Below the pieces are notes generated by a model that was not told where the DNA came from, searched no databases, and saw nothing but the letters and a program-made list of their open reading frames with translations. Positions 16,818 to 24,782 of a stretch of DNA of 44,086 nucleotides are shown in pieces. Source of the stretch: Oscillospiraceae bacterium (lineage in GTDB: Bacteria > Bacillota > Clostridia > Oscillospirales > Oscillospiraceae); assembly GCA_016286665.1 (NCBI GenBank), contig JAEETX010000015.1:1-44086 (forward strand), written 5' to 3'. The first letter of the stretch is position 1; each line of letters starts with the position of its first letter. The translations under genes were made by a program, and so were the position numbers.

Positions 16818-18617
16818 ATGAAAAACTGGCTGCGTGTCCTGACGCTGCTGCTCGCCCTGTTCCTCCTCCTCTCGCTGGGAGCCGCCGCGGAGGAAGAAGA
16901 ACTGTGGTCCGAGGAATTCTATCGGATCATCGACTACACCGAGGAGCTCTCCGACGAGCAGATCGAAAGCCTGGACGAGGAATGCATAGAGCTCCTGAAG
17001 ACCTATCATCTGGATATGGCCCTGATCGTGCTCAACACGGAGACCCTGGGATCGGACACCCTGGAATCCTGGGCGCAGGACGCCTATGAATACTGCTCTT
17101 TCGGCTACGGAGAGAACAGGGACGGCTTTATGGCCGCCTACAATGCGGACACCGAGGAGGTCATCATCCGCTGCTTCGGCAACGCCGCATCCCGCGTGGA
17201 CCAGGACTACCGGGACTTCATCTGCCTTACCGCGCCGGGGTATCGGGAGGAATACGGCGTCTTCGGCGTGCTCTATGCCGTGATCCGCCATACCTCCGAC
17301 TATCTGCAGGATCATGCGGATGTGCCGGCGGCACAGAACGGCAGGGGCGGGGTCGAGGGGAAGCCCGACTGGTATCCCACGGACCCGGCGAATTTCGAGA
17401 AATACCATGACCCCGACGCGCCGCGGGTGGTGGACACGGCGGATATCTTCACCGACGCCGAGGAGGCCAAGATGGAGGCGCGCCTGTCGGAGATCCGCGC
17501 CGAGCTGGACAGGGACATCGTGATCTTCACGGATGTCTCCGCCTACGGCCTGGGGCGGGACGTCTATGCGGCGGATTTCTATGATTTCAACGGCTACGGC
17601 ATCGGCGACGAATATGAGGGGACCTGCCTGTTCATCTGCATGGACCCGAATGACCGGGGCTTCTGGACCTGCTGCACCGGGCCGGAGACGAGGAAGCTTT
17701 TCACCGAGGAATTTGCCAATCAGCTGGACGACCGGCTCTTTGACTATATGGTGGATGGCGACTACGGCGACGGTGTCGCCGACTGGATCGAGAATTTCCG
17801 CAATCTTTACCGGACGGGAATGCCCTTCCCGCCGGATTGGCTGCCCATCGATGGGGAATTCCAGAGAACGCATGACGCTTCCGCGCCCCGTGTGGTGGAT
17901 GAGCTGGAGCTGCTGTCGGCATCGGAAAGAGACAGTCTGGCCGCCCAGGCCAAGGCCATCTCGGATAAATACGGCCTGGATGTGGCCGTCCTGACCCTGA
18001 AAAACGATTCCAGCCTCTATAATTACGAATACATCGACCTCTTTTATCAGTGCATGGGCTACGGCTTCGGGGAGAACTACGACGGCGTCGTCCTGGCGCT
18101 GCTGCGGGACCATAACTATGGCACCAACTGCCGTATCATGGGCTACGGCAAGGGCACGGAGAAGCTGACGGAGGTCAATGAGGAGCGGCTGAGCGGCAAG
18201 GCCTCCAACAAGTATTATGACAGCGACGCCTACACAGCCCTGCAGCTGGGCCTCAAGGACCTGGCGCATATGGAAAAAACCGGCCGGGTGGCCCGGCCCT
18301 GGAGCTATTGGGGCTGGATGACCCTGCTGGGTGCGATCGCGGGCGCTTTCTTCGGCGGCATCTGCCTCAGCAGCGCGAAAAAGCGGATGGCCTCTCCCAG
18401 CGTCCGGCAGACCGCGGGGGATTATCTGGTGGCTGAAAGCCTGCGGCTGGACCGGACTCTGGACCAGTATCTCAGCACAAGCACGAACAAACGCTACAGC
18501 CCCGTGCAGCGCTCCTCCGGCGGCGGCGGCAGCTCCGGCGGCGGCAGAAGCTCCTATTCCAGCTCCTATTCCGGTTCCTCCGGCACCAGCCATTCCGGCT
18601 CCGGCCGCAGCTTCTGA
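16818..18617 (+). CDS. Exported protein with three tandem TPM domains
   Basis: A 599-residue protein starting at the ATG five bases after the preceding stop. A signal helix (about 3-24) is followed by three repeats of the TPM fold (Psb32/TLP18.3-type), at about 25-160, 205-340 and 355-480. Repeat starts are recognisable: IIDYTEELSDEQIESL, VVDTADIFTDAEEAKM and VVDELELLSASERDSL, each followed by a long helix and an Asp-rich strand. A transmembrane helix (about 495-519) precedes a cytoplasmic-type tail ending in a Gly/Ser-rich stretch. TPM proteins generally have one domain and some have phosphatase activity. Three in one chain is unusual. It forms a pair with the zinc-ribbon protein. Confidence 0.85.
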   Translation: MKNWLRVLTLLLALFLLLSLGAAAEEEELWSEEFYRIIDYTEELSDEQIESLDEECIELLKTYHLDMALIVLNTETLGSDTLESWAQDAYEYCSFGYGENRDGFMAAYNADTEEVIIRCFGNAASRVDQDYRDFICLTAPGYREEYGVFGVLYAVIRHTSDYLQDHADVPAAQNGRGGVEGKPDWYPTDPANFEKYHDPDAPRVVDTADIFTDAEEAKMEARLSEIRAELDRDIVIFTDVSAYGLGRDVYAADFYDFNGYGIGDEYEGTCLFICMDPNDRGFWTCCTGPETRKLFTEEFANQLDDRLFDYMVDGDYGDGVADWIENFRNLYRTGMPFPPDWLPIDGEFQRTHDASAPRVVDELELLSASERDSLAAQAKAISDKYGLDVAVLTLKNDSSLYNYEYIDLFYQCMGYGFGENYDGVVLALLRDHNYGTNCRIMGYGKGTEKLTEVNEERLSGKASNKYYDSDAYTALQLGLKDLAHMEKTGRVARPWSYWGWMTLLGAIAGAFFGGICLSSAKKRMASPSVRQTAGDYLVAESLRLDRTLDQYLSTSTNKRYSPVQRSSGGGGSSGGGRSSYSSSYSGSSGTSHSGSGRSF

Positions 18618-18629
18618 CGGCGGCCGGGC

Positions 18630-19235
18630 ATGGAAAAGCTCTCCTTCTGGAACCATAACGCCGCCTATTATCCCTGGATCAAAAAAGCGCTGGACCGAAG
18701 CGGGGCCGGGAAGATACTGGACGCGGGCTGCGGCGAGGGCGCGCTGGTCCGTTATCTGCGCGCCCCCGGGCGGCAGCTTACGGGTATCGACCCCGATCCT
18801 GCCACCGTTAGTCGTGCGCGGCAGAGTACGGCGGAAGGGGAGGACGTCCGCTGGCTGTGCACGACCTTTGAGGATTTTGCAGCGCCGCGAGGCTCTCTGG
18901 ACGCGGTCGTTTTCGTCGCTTCCCTCCATCATATGGATGCGCAAAAGGCATTGCGAAAGGCGAAGGAGCTGCTGCGCCCCGGCGGGCGGCTGCTGGCGGT
19001 AGGCCTGGCCGCGCCCTCCGGTCCGGGAGACTGGGCGTTGGAATGCCTCCGCGTCCTGCCCGCCCGGCTGGGCACCCTGCTCCGCCGCGCCCGCTCCTCT
19101 GAGGAGCTGGGCCTCTCCGTCTCCTATGCGTTTCCCGGGATGTCGGAGGTCCGGGCCCTGGTCCGGCGGGAGCTGCCGGGGGCGAAGCTCCGCAGCGGCC
19201 TGTATTACCGGTGGCTGCTTCAGTGGACCAAATAA
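18630..19235 (+). CDS. SAM-dependent methyltransferase, class I
   Basis: A 201-residue enzyme. Motif I, ILDAGCGEGAL, binds SAM near residue 30; GIDPDPATV follows as the acidic ribose-binding strand; motif IV-like AVVFVASLHHMD is near residue 100; LRPGGRLLAVG is the usual post-motif. It matches the UbiE/Methyltransf_11 group, whose substrates vary widely, so none is assigned. It begins 12 bases after the triple-TPM gene and is probably in the same transcript. Confidence 0.9.
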   Translation: MEKLSFWNHNAAYYPWIKKALDRSGAGKILDAGCGEGALVRYLRAPGRQLTGIDPDPATVSRARQSTAEGEDVRWLCTTFEDFAAPRGSLDAVVFVASLHHMDAQKALRKAKELLRPGGRLLAVGLAAPSGPGDWALECLRVLPARLGTLLRRARSSEELGLSVSYAFPGMSEVRALVRRELPGAKLRSGLYYRWLLQWTK

Positions 19236-19241
19236 AAGCAT

Positions 19242-19267
19242 GAGGCACGGGCTTTTGCCCGTGCCTC
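19242..19267 (-). terminator. Terminator between convergent genes
   Basis: A perfect 11-bp stem (19242-19252 with 19257-19267) and TTTT loop. The T-rich side (ATGCTTTTATTT) is on the minus strand, so it best serves the 5'-nucleotidase operon. It may also stop plus-strand transcripts. Confidence 0.65.
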
Positions 19268-19289
19268 GATGTGTGAAGGCCTCGCAGAG

Positions 19290-19443
19290 TTCGCGTCCGC
19301 AGACGCGAAGTATTCGGCCTCATTTTTCGCGGGGACATGCGCCTCGCGAAGAATACTTCTCACGCAGCGTACTGTGCGAGCGAAGCGAGTGCGGGGAGCG
19401 AGGTGCAATCTTTCTCAAAACGCAATCCAGCGAAGCGATTGCG
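19290..19443. repeat. Dense cluster of nested inverted repeats in intergenic DNA
   Basis: Between convergent genes lie several palindromes: TTCGCGTC (19290-19297) with GACGCGAA (19302-19309); GAAGTATTC (19307-19315) with GAATACTTC (19351-19359); TTCGCG (19326) with CGCGAA (19345); CGCAATC (19421-19427) with GATTGCG (19437-19443). The phrase GCGAAGCGA also recurs. No reading frame looks real here. This may be a decayed REP-like element or a structured RNA. Confidence 0.55.
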
Positions 19444-19450
19444 CTTTGCA

Positions 19451-20929
19451 TCAGAGGATGACCAGCCGCTCGCCCACCTGGTGGTCCAGGTGCTGATGGG
19501 CGGTGAGGTATTCCTCGATGACGCTGCGGCAGGAGGTGCAGATGACGCGGGGGGCGCCGTTCTTTTTGACCTCCTCCAGGGACACCTGGAAGATATCTTC
19601 AAAATTGTTGTAGTGGTATTCCTGAAGGCCCAGGGTGAAGATCCAGTCGTCGTCCACCCTTTCGCCCTGATAGGTGAATTCCCGGAATTCATGGTCCGCG
19701 CGGGAATAGACCACATGGAGGCCCTCGGAGAGCTGATAGAATTCGCTGTGGACCCCGGCCCAGACCTCGTCCCGCACCATGTAAAGGATCATCTGCTTCA
19801 GCTGCCTGCCGCTGACCTTCAGCAAATAGACCTTGTCGTCATAGGGGAAGCCCACCATCAGATCCGTGAGCATGACGATGGGGCCCATATCGTCGGAGCG
19901 GATGCTGCCGGAGCCCAGGAGCATGATGTCCAGGCCGAGGCTGTTTCGCAGGGCGTCGGAGAAAATGCTGCCCAGCTCCGTTTCCTGGGTGCGCACGGGA
20001 TGGGTCAGCTTGCGGCTGAAGCGGGTGATGACCCGGCTGTATTTAGCGTCGGTGCGGCTCTTGTATTGGGTGATGAGGCTTTCGATCTCCTCATCCCTGG
20101 GGCAGTTTTCGGAGTTGATGGGAACGCTGCGCCACTGGTATTCTGCGACGCAGTTCTCGTCCGTGTCGATGGTGATGTCGAAACGGCCGATCTGGTCCGT
20201 CCCGGTACCGGCCTGCACGATGAGGATATCGTTGACCTTTGCAGGCTCCTTGATGAAGGTGTGGGAATGGCCGCCGATGATCACATCCACGCCCCAGGCG
20301 GGATCCAGTCTCGCAGCCAGCTTCTTGTCCTCCTCGAAGCCGATGTGGGTCAGCAGCACGGTGAAGTCGATGTCGATGGAATTATAGGTGTTGCAGATCT
20401 TGCCCACCTCCTGGGCGGCCTCCTCCACGTCCACGATGGAGCCCACCAGCCCGTCGTTCTTGGTTTGGGCCATGACCTCCTCCGTCAGGATGCCGATAAA
20501 GAGGATCTTCATGCCGTCGATCTCTTTGATGAGATAGGGGTTGAAGAGCCGGGCATGGTTGGTGCGGATGTGGAGATTGGCGTTGATGATGGGGAAGGTG
20601 GCGCACTTTTCCAGGAAGAGCAGATGGGCCACGCCGTAGTCCGTCTCGTGATTGCCCAGGGTCACCACGTCCGGGGACAGCATGTTCATGATCTCGATGG
20701 TGCTGATGCCCTGGAATTCCGCGTCGATGATGGAGCCGCGGAACATGTCCCCGGCGATGCAGTAGAGGGTGTTGGGCTCCTCGGCGCGGACCTTGTTGAT
20801 ATAGCCGGAGAGAAGGCTGACGCCGCCTACCAGATTGGCGTCCACATCCTCCGCCAGAAAATCCCCGTGCATGTCGTTGGAGTGGAGCAGGGTCAGGTGC
20901 TTGTAATGCTTTTCGCTGTTCTGATCCAT
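19451..20929 (-). CDS. 5'-nucleotidase/UshA-type metallophosphoesterase, no signal peptide
   Basis: A 492-residue two-domain protein. The N-terminal calcineurin-like metallophosphatase (about 10-260) shows LLHSNDMHGDF, AGDMFRGS, TLGNHETDYG and GGHSHTF, the metal-binding motifs. The C-terminal 5_nucleotid_C domain (about 315-490) has the ETELGSIFSDALR and GSGSIRSDD segments that bind the nucleoside. Homologues of this length are often secreted, but this one starts directly with a polar MDQNSEKHYKH and no signal, suggesting a cytoplasmic phosphatase. It follows a nucleoside hydrolase gene by 12 bases, so the pair could turn nucleotides into bases and sugar. Confidence 0.9.
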   Translation of the reverse strand: MDQNSEKHYKHLTLLHSNDMHGDFLAEDVDANLVGGVSLLSGYINKVRAEEPNTLYCIAGDMFRGSIIDAEFQGISTIEIMNMLSPDVVTLGNHETDYGVAHLLFLEKCATFPIINANLHIRTNHARLFNPYLIKEIDGMKILFIGILTEEVMAQTKNDGLVGSIVDVEEAAQEVGKICNTYNSIDIDFTVLLTHIGFEEDKKLAARLDPAWGVDVIIGGHSHTFIKEPAKVNDILIVQAGTGTDQIGRFDITIDTDENCVAEYQWRSVPINSENCPRDEEIESLITQYKSRTDAKYSRVITRFSRKLTHPVRTQETELGSIFSDALRNSLGLDIMLLGSGSIRSDDMGPIVMLTDLMVGFPYDDKVYLLKVSGRQLKQMILYMVRDEVWAGVHSEFYQLSEGLHVVYSRADHEFREFTYQGERVDDDWIFTLGLQEYHYNNFEDIFQVSLEEVKKNGAPRVICTSCRSVIEEYLTAHQHLDHQVGERLVIL

Positions 20930-20941
20930 CGGAGGACCTCC

Positions 20942-21892
20942 TTATGACTTGAAGACCGCATTCAGCCGGTCCACGAATTCGCTCTTTTTCGCCTTGGAAA
21001 CCACGGAGACGTTGCACTTGCCGATCTTGGGCATGGAGTCGTAGGTGAAGCCCTCCCGGTAGAAGATGACCATGCCGTAGGTCTCGCCGGGTTCGGTGAT
21101 GCAGCTGCCGTAGCACTGAGTGGTCTCCTCCACAAAGTCGGGCCAGCAGATGCAGGCCATGGCCACCGCGTCCGGCAGGTCCACGGCGGCGATACCGTTG
21201 CCCTTTTTGAATTCCAGCAGCTTCCTTGTGGCGGTGGCGATGAAGCGCTGGGCTTCGCTGCCCTCCTTCATCTCCTCCAGCTTCTTTTCATCGTGCCAGG
21301 TGGGCTCGTCGTCCATATCCAGGCCGAGGATCGTCACGGGCACGCCCAGCTCCAGCATGATCTTGTAGGCCGGGGCGTCCTTATAGACGTTGAATTCCGC
21401 CACGGGGGTGGCGTTGCCGGGGCCGAAGCCCGCAGTGCCCATGGACCAGATGCGCTTGACCTTGCACATGGTCTCCCGGTCCTTCTGGATGGCCAGGGCC
21501 AGGTTGGTGACGGGGCCCAGGGCAACGATCTCGACCTCGCCGGGATTCGCGCGGACGGTTTCCAGAATGAAATCCACCGCATGCTTCTCCCGGGGCTTTC
21601 CCTTGGGGTGAACGATATCGGCTTCTCCCATGCCGTCCTTGCCGTAGACGCTGAAGCACTCCTTTTCCTCGCCGGAAAGGGGGGCCGTGGCGCCCAGATA
21701 GACGGGGGCGTCGCATCCGGCCAGCTCCAGGGCGGCCATGCTGTTCAGGGCGGCCTGCTCCAGGCTGACGTTTCCCGCAGCCACGGTGACGCCCAGGATC
21801 TCCACGGTTTTGCTCCTGGCGGCCAGGATCAGCGCGGCGGCGTCGTCGCCGGCGGTGTCGCTGTCGACAATGATCTTGTGGATCTCAGCCAA
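20942..21892 (-). CDS. Inosine-uridine-preferring nucleoside hydrolase
   Basis: A 316-residue enzyme that splits ribonucleosides into base and ribose. The calcium-binding signature appears as IIVDSDTAGDDAAALILA (family form DxDxGxDD), with LGPVTNLALAI and EFNVYKDAPAYKIML further on. I choose TTG at 21892, eight bases after AAAGGAG, giving MAEIHKIIVDSD; the ATG at 21910 overlaps that Shine-Dalgarno and has none of its own. It is first in an operon with the 5'-nucleotidase, under the promoter at 21934-21962. Exact nucleoside preference is not readable. Confidence 0.92.
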   Translation of the reverse strand: MAEIHKIIVDSDTAGDDAAALILAARSKTVEILGVTVAAGNVSLEQAALNSMAALELAGCDAPVYLGATAPLSGEEKECFSVYGKDGMGEADIVHPKGKPREKHAVDFILETVRANPGEVEIVALGPVTNLALAIQKDRETMCKVKRIWSMGTAGFGPGNATPVAEFNVYKDAPAYKIMLELGVPVTILGLDMDDEPTWHDEKKLEEMKEGSEAQRFIATATRKLLEFKKGNGIAAVDLPDAVAMACICWPDFVEETTQCYGSCITEPGETYGMVIFYREGFTYDSMPKIGKCNVSVVSKAKKSEFVDRLNAVFKS

Positions 21893-21933
21893 AACGATTG
21901 CTCCTTTCATTGAAATGAATGCTCAATAAAAGC

Positions 21934-21962
21934 ATCATACAATAATTCCCGGTTGAACGCAA
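21934..21962 (-). promoter_or_regulatory. Promoter of the nucleoside hydrolase/5'-nucleotidase operon
   Basis: The minus strand reads TTGCGT, 17 bases, TATGAT, about 40 bases before the TTG start. Confidence 0.68.
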
Positions 21963-22077
21963 GTATCATCCGGACTGTTTTCCCCCTGGGACGAAAAATG
22001 ACGAAAATGCTGGAAAAATCACCAATCCGAAGCGGGATTTCCATTTGTTTTTGTGGGTTTGGCGCGGAAAAATAGTC

Positions 22078-22106
22078 TGGATAATGGGGAGAGGATATGA
22101 TATACT
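22078..22106 (+). promoter_or_regulatory. Extended -10 promoter of the MTHF reductase operon
   Basis: TGATATACT (extended -10, TATACT at 22101-22106) with a weak -35 TGGATA 17 bases upstream. Transcription should start near 22113, downstream of the ATG at 22097, so translation must start later (TTG 22160). Confidence 0.62.
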
Positions 22107-22159
22107 CTAAAAAGCGTATTTTGAGCTTTTTTGACTGCTATATTAAGGAAGGTGAGAAA

Positions 22160-24121
22160 TTGGAGAACTATACCAAGTACAAGCTGAAAGGGATCGACGA
22201 GCTTGCACCGTTCCTGGCGGGCACGGACAAGATCTTCGTCGTGGCTTGTAACAAGTGCTTCAAAGAGTTTGAGACGGTGGATGAACCGGACTGCGGCGAA
22301 TTTGTGAAAATGGCCGCGGAGCAGGGCAAGACCGTCACGGGCTCCGTCCAGGTGGACTTCCTCTGCAACAAGACCCAGACGGAAAAAAAGCTGAAGGAGC
22401 TGATCCCCGAGGGCACCGAGAGCGTCTTCGTGGTCTCCTGCGGCCTGGGCGTGCAGACCGTCGCCGGCATGGTCGACCTGCCCGTCTATGCGGCTGCCAA
22501 CTCCCTCAACTACCGGGGCCACCACGGCATGGCCCTGACCAAGAAGGCCTGCGACGCCTGCGCCCAGTGCTATCTGAACATGACCGGCGGCGTCTGTCCC
22601 ATCGTGGACTGCGCCAAGAGCCTCGTGAACGGCCAGTGCGGCGGCGCCAAGAACGGCAAGTGCGAGGTAGACCCCAATAAGGACTGCGCCTGGGAAAAGA
22701 TCAACAAGCGCCTCAGCCAGCAGGGAAGACTGGATGAGCTGAAAAAGCAGCCCGTCCAGCTGCGGGACTACAGCAAGGTCAATTTCAAGGTCATCAACGA
22801 CTATGTGCAGGCCATCCGGGAGAGCCGCTTCGCCGGCTACTACGGCGGCGTCCATCCCTCCGAGAAGAAGGAACTCTGCGAGAATGCGCCTCTGCTGCGC
22901 TTCCCCGAGCCCGACACCGTGGTCATCCCCCTGTCTCAGCATTCCGGCGCTCCCGCAAAGCCCGTGGTGCAGGTGGGCGACTATGTGAAGGTCGGCCAGG
23001 TCATCGGCGAACCCGCCGCCTTCATCAGCGCCTATGTCCATTCCAGCGTCAGCGGCACGGTGCTGGCCATCGAGGAGCGGGTCCATCCCGCCACCCGCGG
23101 CGGCCTCAGCGTGGTCATCGAAAACGACAAGAAGTATGTCCTGCATGAGTCTGTGAAGCCCAAGGGCGACCTCAGCAGCCTCAGCAAGGAAGATATCGTG
23201 AACATCGTCAAGGAAGCCGGCATCGCCGGTATGGGCGGCGCGGGCTTCCCCACCAGCGTCAAGCTGGCCCCCGGCAAGCCCATCGAGGCCGTCCTGCTCA
23301 ACGGCTGCGAGTGCGAGCCCATGCTCACGGCGGACCACAAGCTCCTGCTGCACTATGCCGACGAGGTGATCTTCGGCCTGAAGGCCGTCATGAAAGCGGT
23401 GGAAGCCCCCAAGGGCATCATCGTCATCGAGGACAACAAGCCCGACGCCGTGGAGCTGCTGAAATCCAAGTGCGAGGGCCTGGAGAACATCGAAGTGACC
23501 GTGGCGAAGACCAAGTACCCCCAGGGCGCTGAAAAAATGCTCATCAAGCGGGTCCTGGGTCGGATGGTCCCCAGCGGCGGACTGCCCGCGGACGTGGGCG
23601 CCGTGGTGTGCAACGTCAGCACCGTGAAGGCCATTTCCGACGCCATCCAGCTGGGCTTGCCCCTCATCGAGCGCGTGGTCAGCGTTACCGGCGAGCGCAT
23701 CCGCAAGCCCGGCAACTACATCGTCCGCGTGGGCACCAACGTGAAGGATGTCATCGACTACTGCGGCGGCATCATCGGCGACGACGTCATCGTGAAGATG
23801 GGCGGCCCCATGATGGGCATCCAGCTTCCCAGCGTGGACGTGGCCGTCATCAAGGGCACCAACGGCGTCATCGCCATCGAGAAGGACGAGACCGAGGCCG
23901 TGGCCTGCATCAAGTGCGGCCGCTGCGCGGACGTATGCCCCATGGAGCTCAGCCCGCTGTACTTCGCGAAGTATGCGGATGAAGAGAACTGGCAGGGTCT
24001 GAAGGACAAGAACATCATGGACTGCATGGAATGCCGCTGCTGCGAGTACATCTGCTCCTCCAAGATCCCGCTGCTCTCCAAGATCAAGGCCGGCAAAGCG
24101 GCAGTAAGGGGGATGAAGTGA
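22160..24121 (+). CDS. RnfC2-like subunit with an N-terminal MetV-like domain (methylene-THF reductase complex)
   Basis: A 653-residue fusion protein. The TTG at 22160 follows AAGGAAGG by seven bases. Residues about 1-215 resemble MetV/MTHFR_C: an early CNKC, then CDACAQC, a TGGVCP segment and KSLVNGQCGGAKNGKCEVD, nearly the same as in the stand-alone MetV encoded next. Residues about 220-570 are RnfC/NuoF-like, with GMGGAGFPTSVKL (flavin/NADH-binding type) near 358 and an SLBB-like region. Two 4Fe-4S motifs close it: CIKCGRCADVCP (Cys583 onward) and CMECRCCEYIC (Cys622 onward). In Acetobacterium-type acetogens RnfC2 gives MetFV access to NADH; the same job is inferred here. First gene of a three-gene operon. 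Confidence 0.88.
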   Translation: MENYTKYKLKGIDELAPFLAGTDKIFVVACNKCFKEFETVDEPDCGEFVKMAAEQGKTVTGSVQVDFLCNKTQTEKKLKELIPEGTESVFVVSCGLGVQTVAGMVDLPVYAAANSLNYRGHHGMALTKKACDACAQCYLNMTGGVCPIVDCAKSLVNGQCGGAKNGKCEVDPNKDCAWEKINKRLSQQGRLDELKKQPVQLRDYSKVNFKVINDYVQAIRESRFAGYYGGVHPSEKKELCENAPLLRFPEPDTVVIPLSQHSGAPAKPVVQVGDYVKVGQVIGEPAAFISAYVHSSVSGTVLAIEERVHPATRGGLSVVIENDKKYVLHESVKPKGDLSSLSKEDIVNIVKEAGIAGMGGAGFPTSVKLAPGKPIEAVLLNGCECEPMLTADHKLLLHYADEVIFGLKAVMKAVEAPKGIIVIEDNKPDAVELLKSKCEGLENIEVTVAKTKYPQGAEKMLIKRVLGRMVPSGGLPADVGAVVCNVSTVKAISDAIQLGLPLIERVVSVTGERIRKPGNYIVRVGTNVKDVIDYCGGIIGDDVIVKMGGPMMGIQLPSVDVAVIKGTNGVIAIEKDETEAVACIKCGRCADVCPMELSPLYFAKYADEENWQGLKDKNIMDCMECRCCEYICSSKIPLLSKIKAGKAAVRGMK

Positions 24122-24122
24122 T

Positions 24123-24743
24123 ATGCTGATTACCGAACTGAAACCCAGAGAGACCATCGAGGCTCTGATCACCGGCAAGGTGTTCATCATCAACTGCCAC
24201 GGCTGCAAGGAAGTCCACTTCCCCGAAAAGGAAGCAGAGGAGCTCCAGAAGGAACTGACCGAGCGGGGCGTCGTCACCGGCATCCTGACCACGGATTATA
24301 TCTGCAATCCCGAGAACATGAAGCTCCGCCTGAAAAAGCACATGAGCGAGCTCGCCCAGGCGGATATGGTGCTGGTGTTCTCCTGCGGCGTGGGCGTGCA
24401 GACCATCGCCGAATACCTGGAGAACAAAAAGGTCTGCGCCGCCTGCGACACCTACCCGCTGCCCGGCTATCAGGGCGTGACCCCCCTGGAGCACAAGTGC
24501 GATCAGTGCGGCGAGTGCTATCTGAATATCACCGGCGGCATCTGCCCCCTCACCGCCTGCTCCAAGAGCCTGGTCAACGGCCAGTGCGGCGGCGCCAAGG
24601 CCGGCAAGTGCGAGGTGGACCCCGACATGGAGTGCGGCTGGGAGCGCATCTACCGGCGCCTGAAGCAGGTGGGCCGGCTGGATGTGCTGAAGTGCCCGGT
24701 ACAGATCCGTAATTACGCCACCGATGTTGAAGTTTCCGAATGA
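24123..24743 (+). CDS. metV: MetV, zinc-containing partner of methylene-THF reductase
   Basis: A 206-residue protein of the MTHFR C-terminal (MetV) family. Cys-rich motifs CHGCKEV (about residue 25), CDQCGEC, TGGICP and NGQCGGAKAGKCEVD match the zinc and 4Fe-4S ligands described for MetV. In acetogens MetV forms a complex with MetF and supplies electrons from a partner. It begins one base after the rnfC2-like stop and is 39 bases before metF, so all three are co-transcribed. It closely resembles the N-terminal domain of the preceding protein, showing an internal duplication in the operon. Confidence 0.9.
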   Translation: MLITELKPRETIEALITGKVFIINCHGCKEVHFPEKEAEELQKELTERGVVTGILTTDYICNPENMKLRLKKHMSELAQADMVLVFSCGVGVQTIAEYLENKKVCAACDTYPLPGYQGVTPLEHKCDQCGECYLNITGGICPLTACSKSLVNGQCGGAKAGKCEVDPDMECGWERIYRRLKQVGRLDVLKCPVQIRNYATDVEVSE

Positions 24744-24782
24744 GCGGACATCCAAATAATAAAGGTTAGGAGCATTAAAGAT

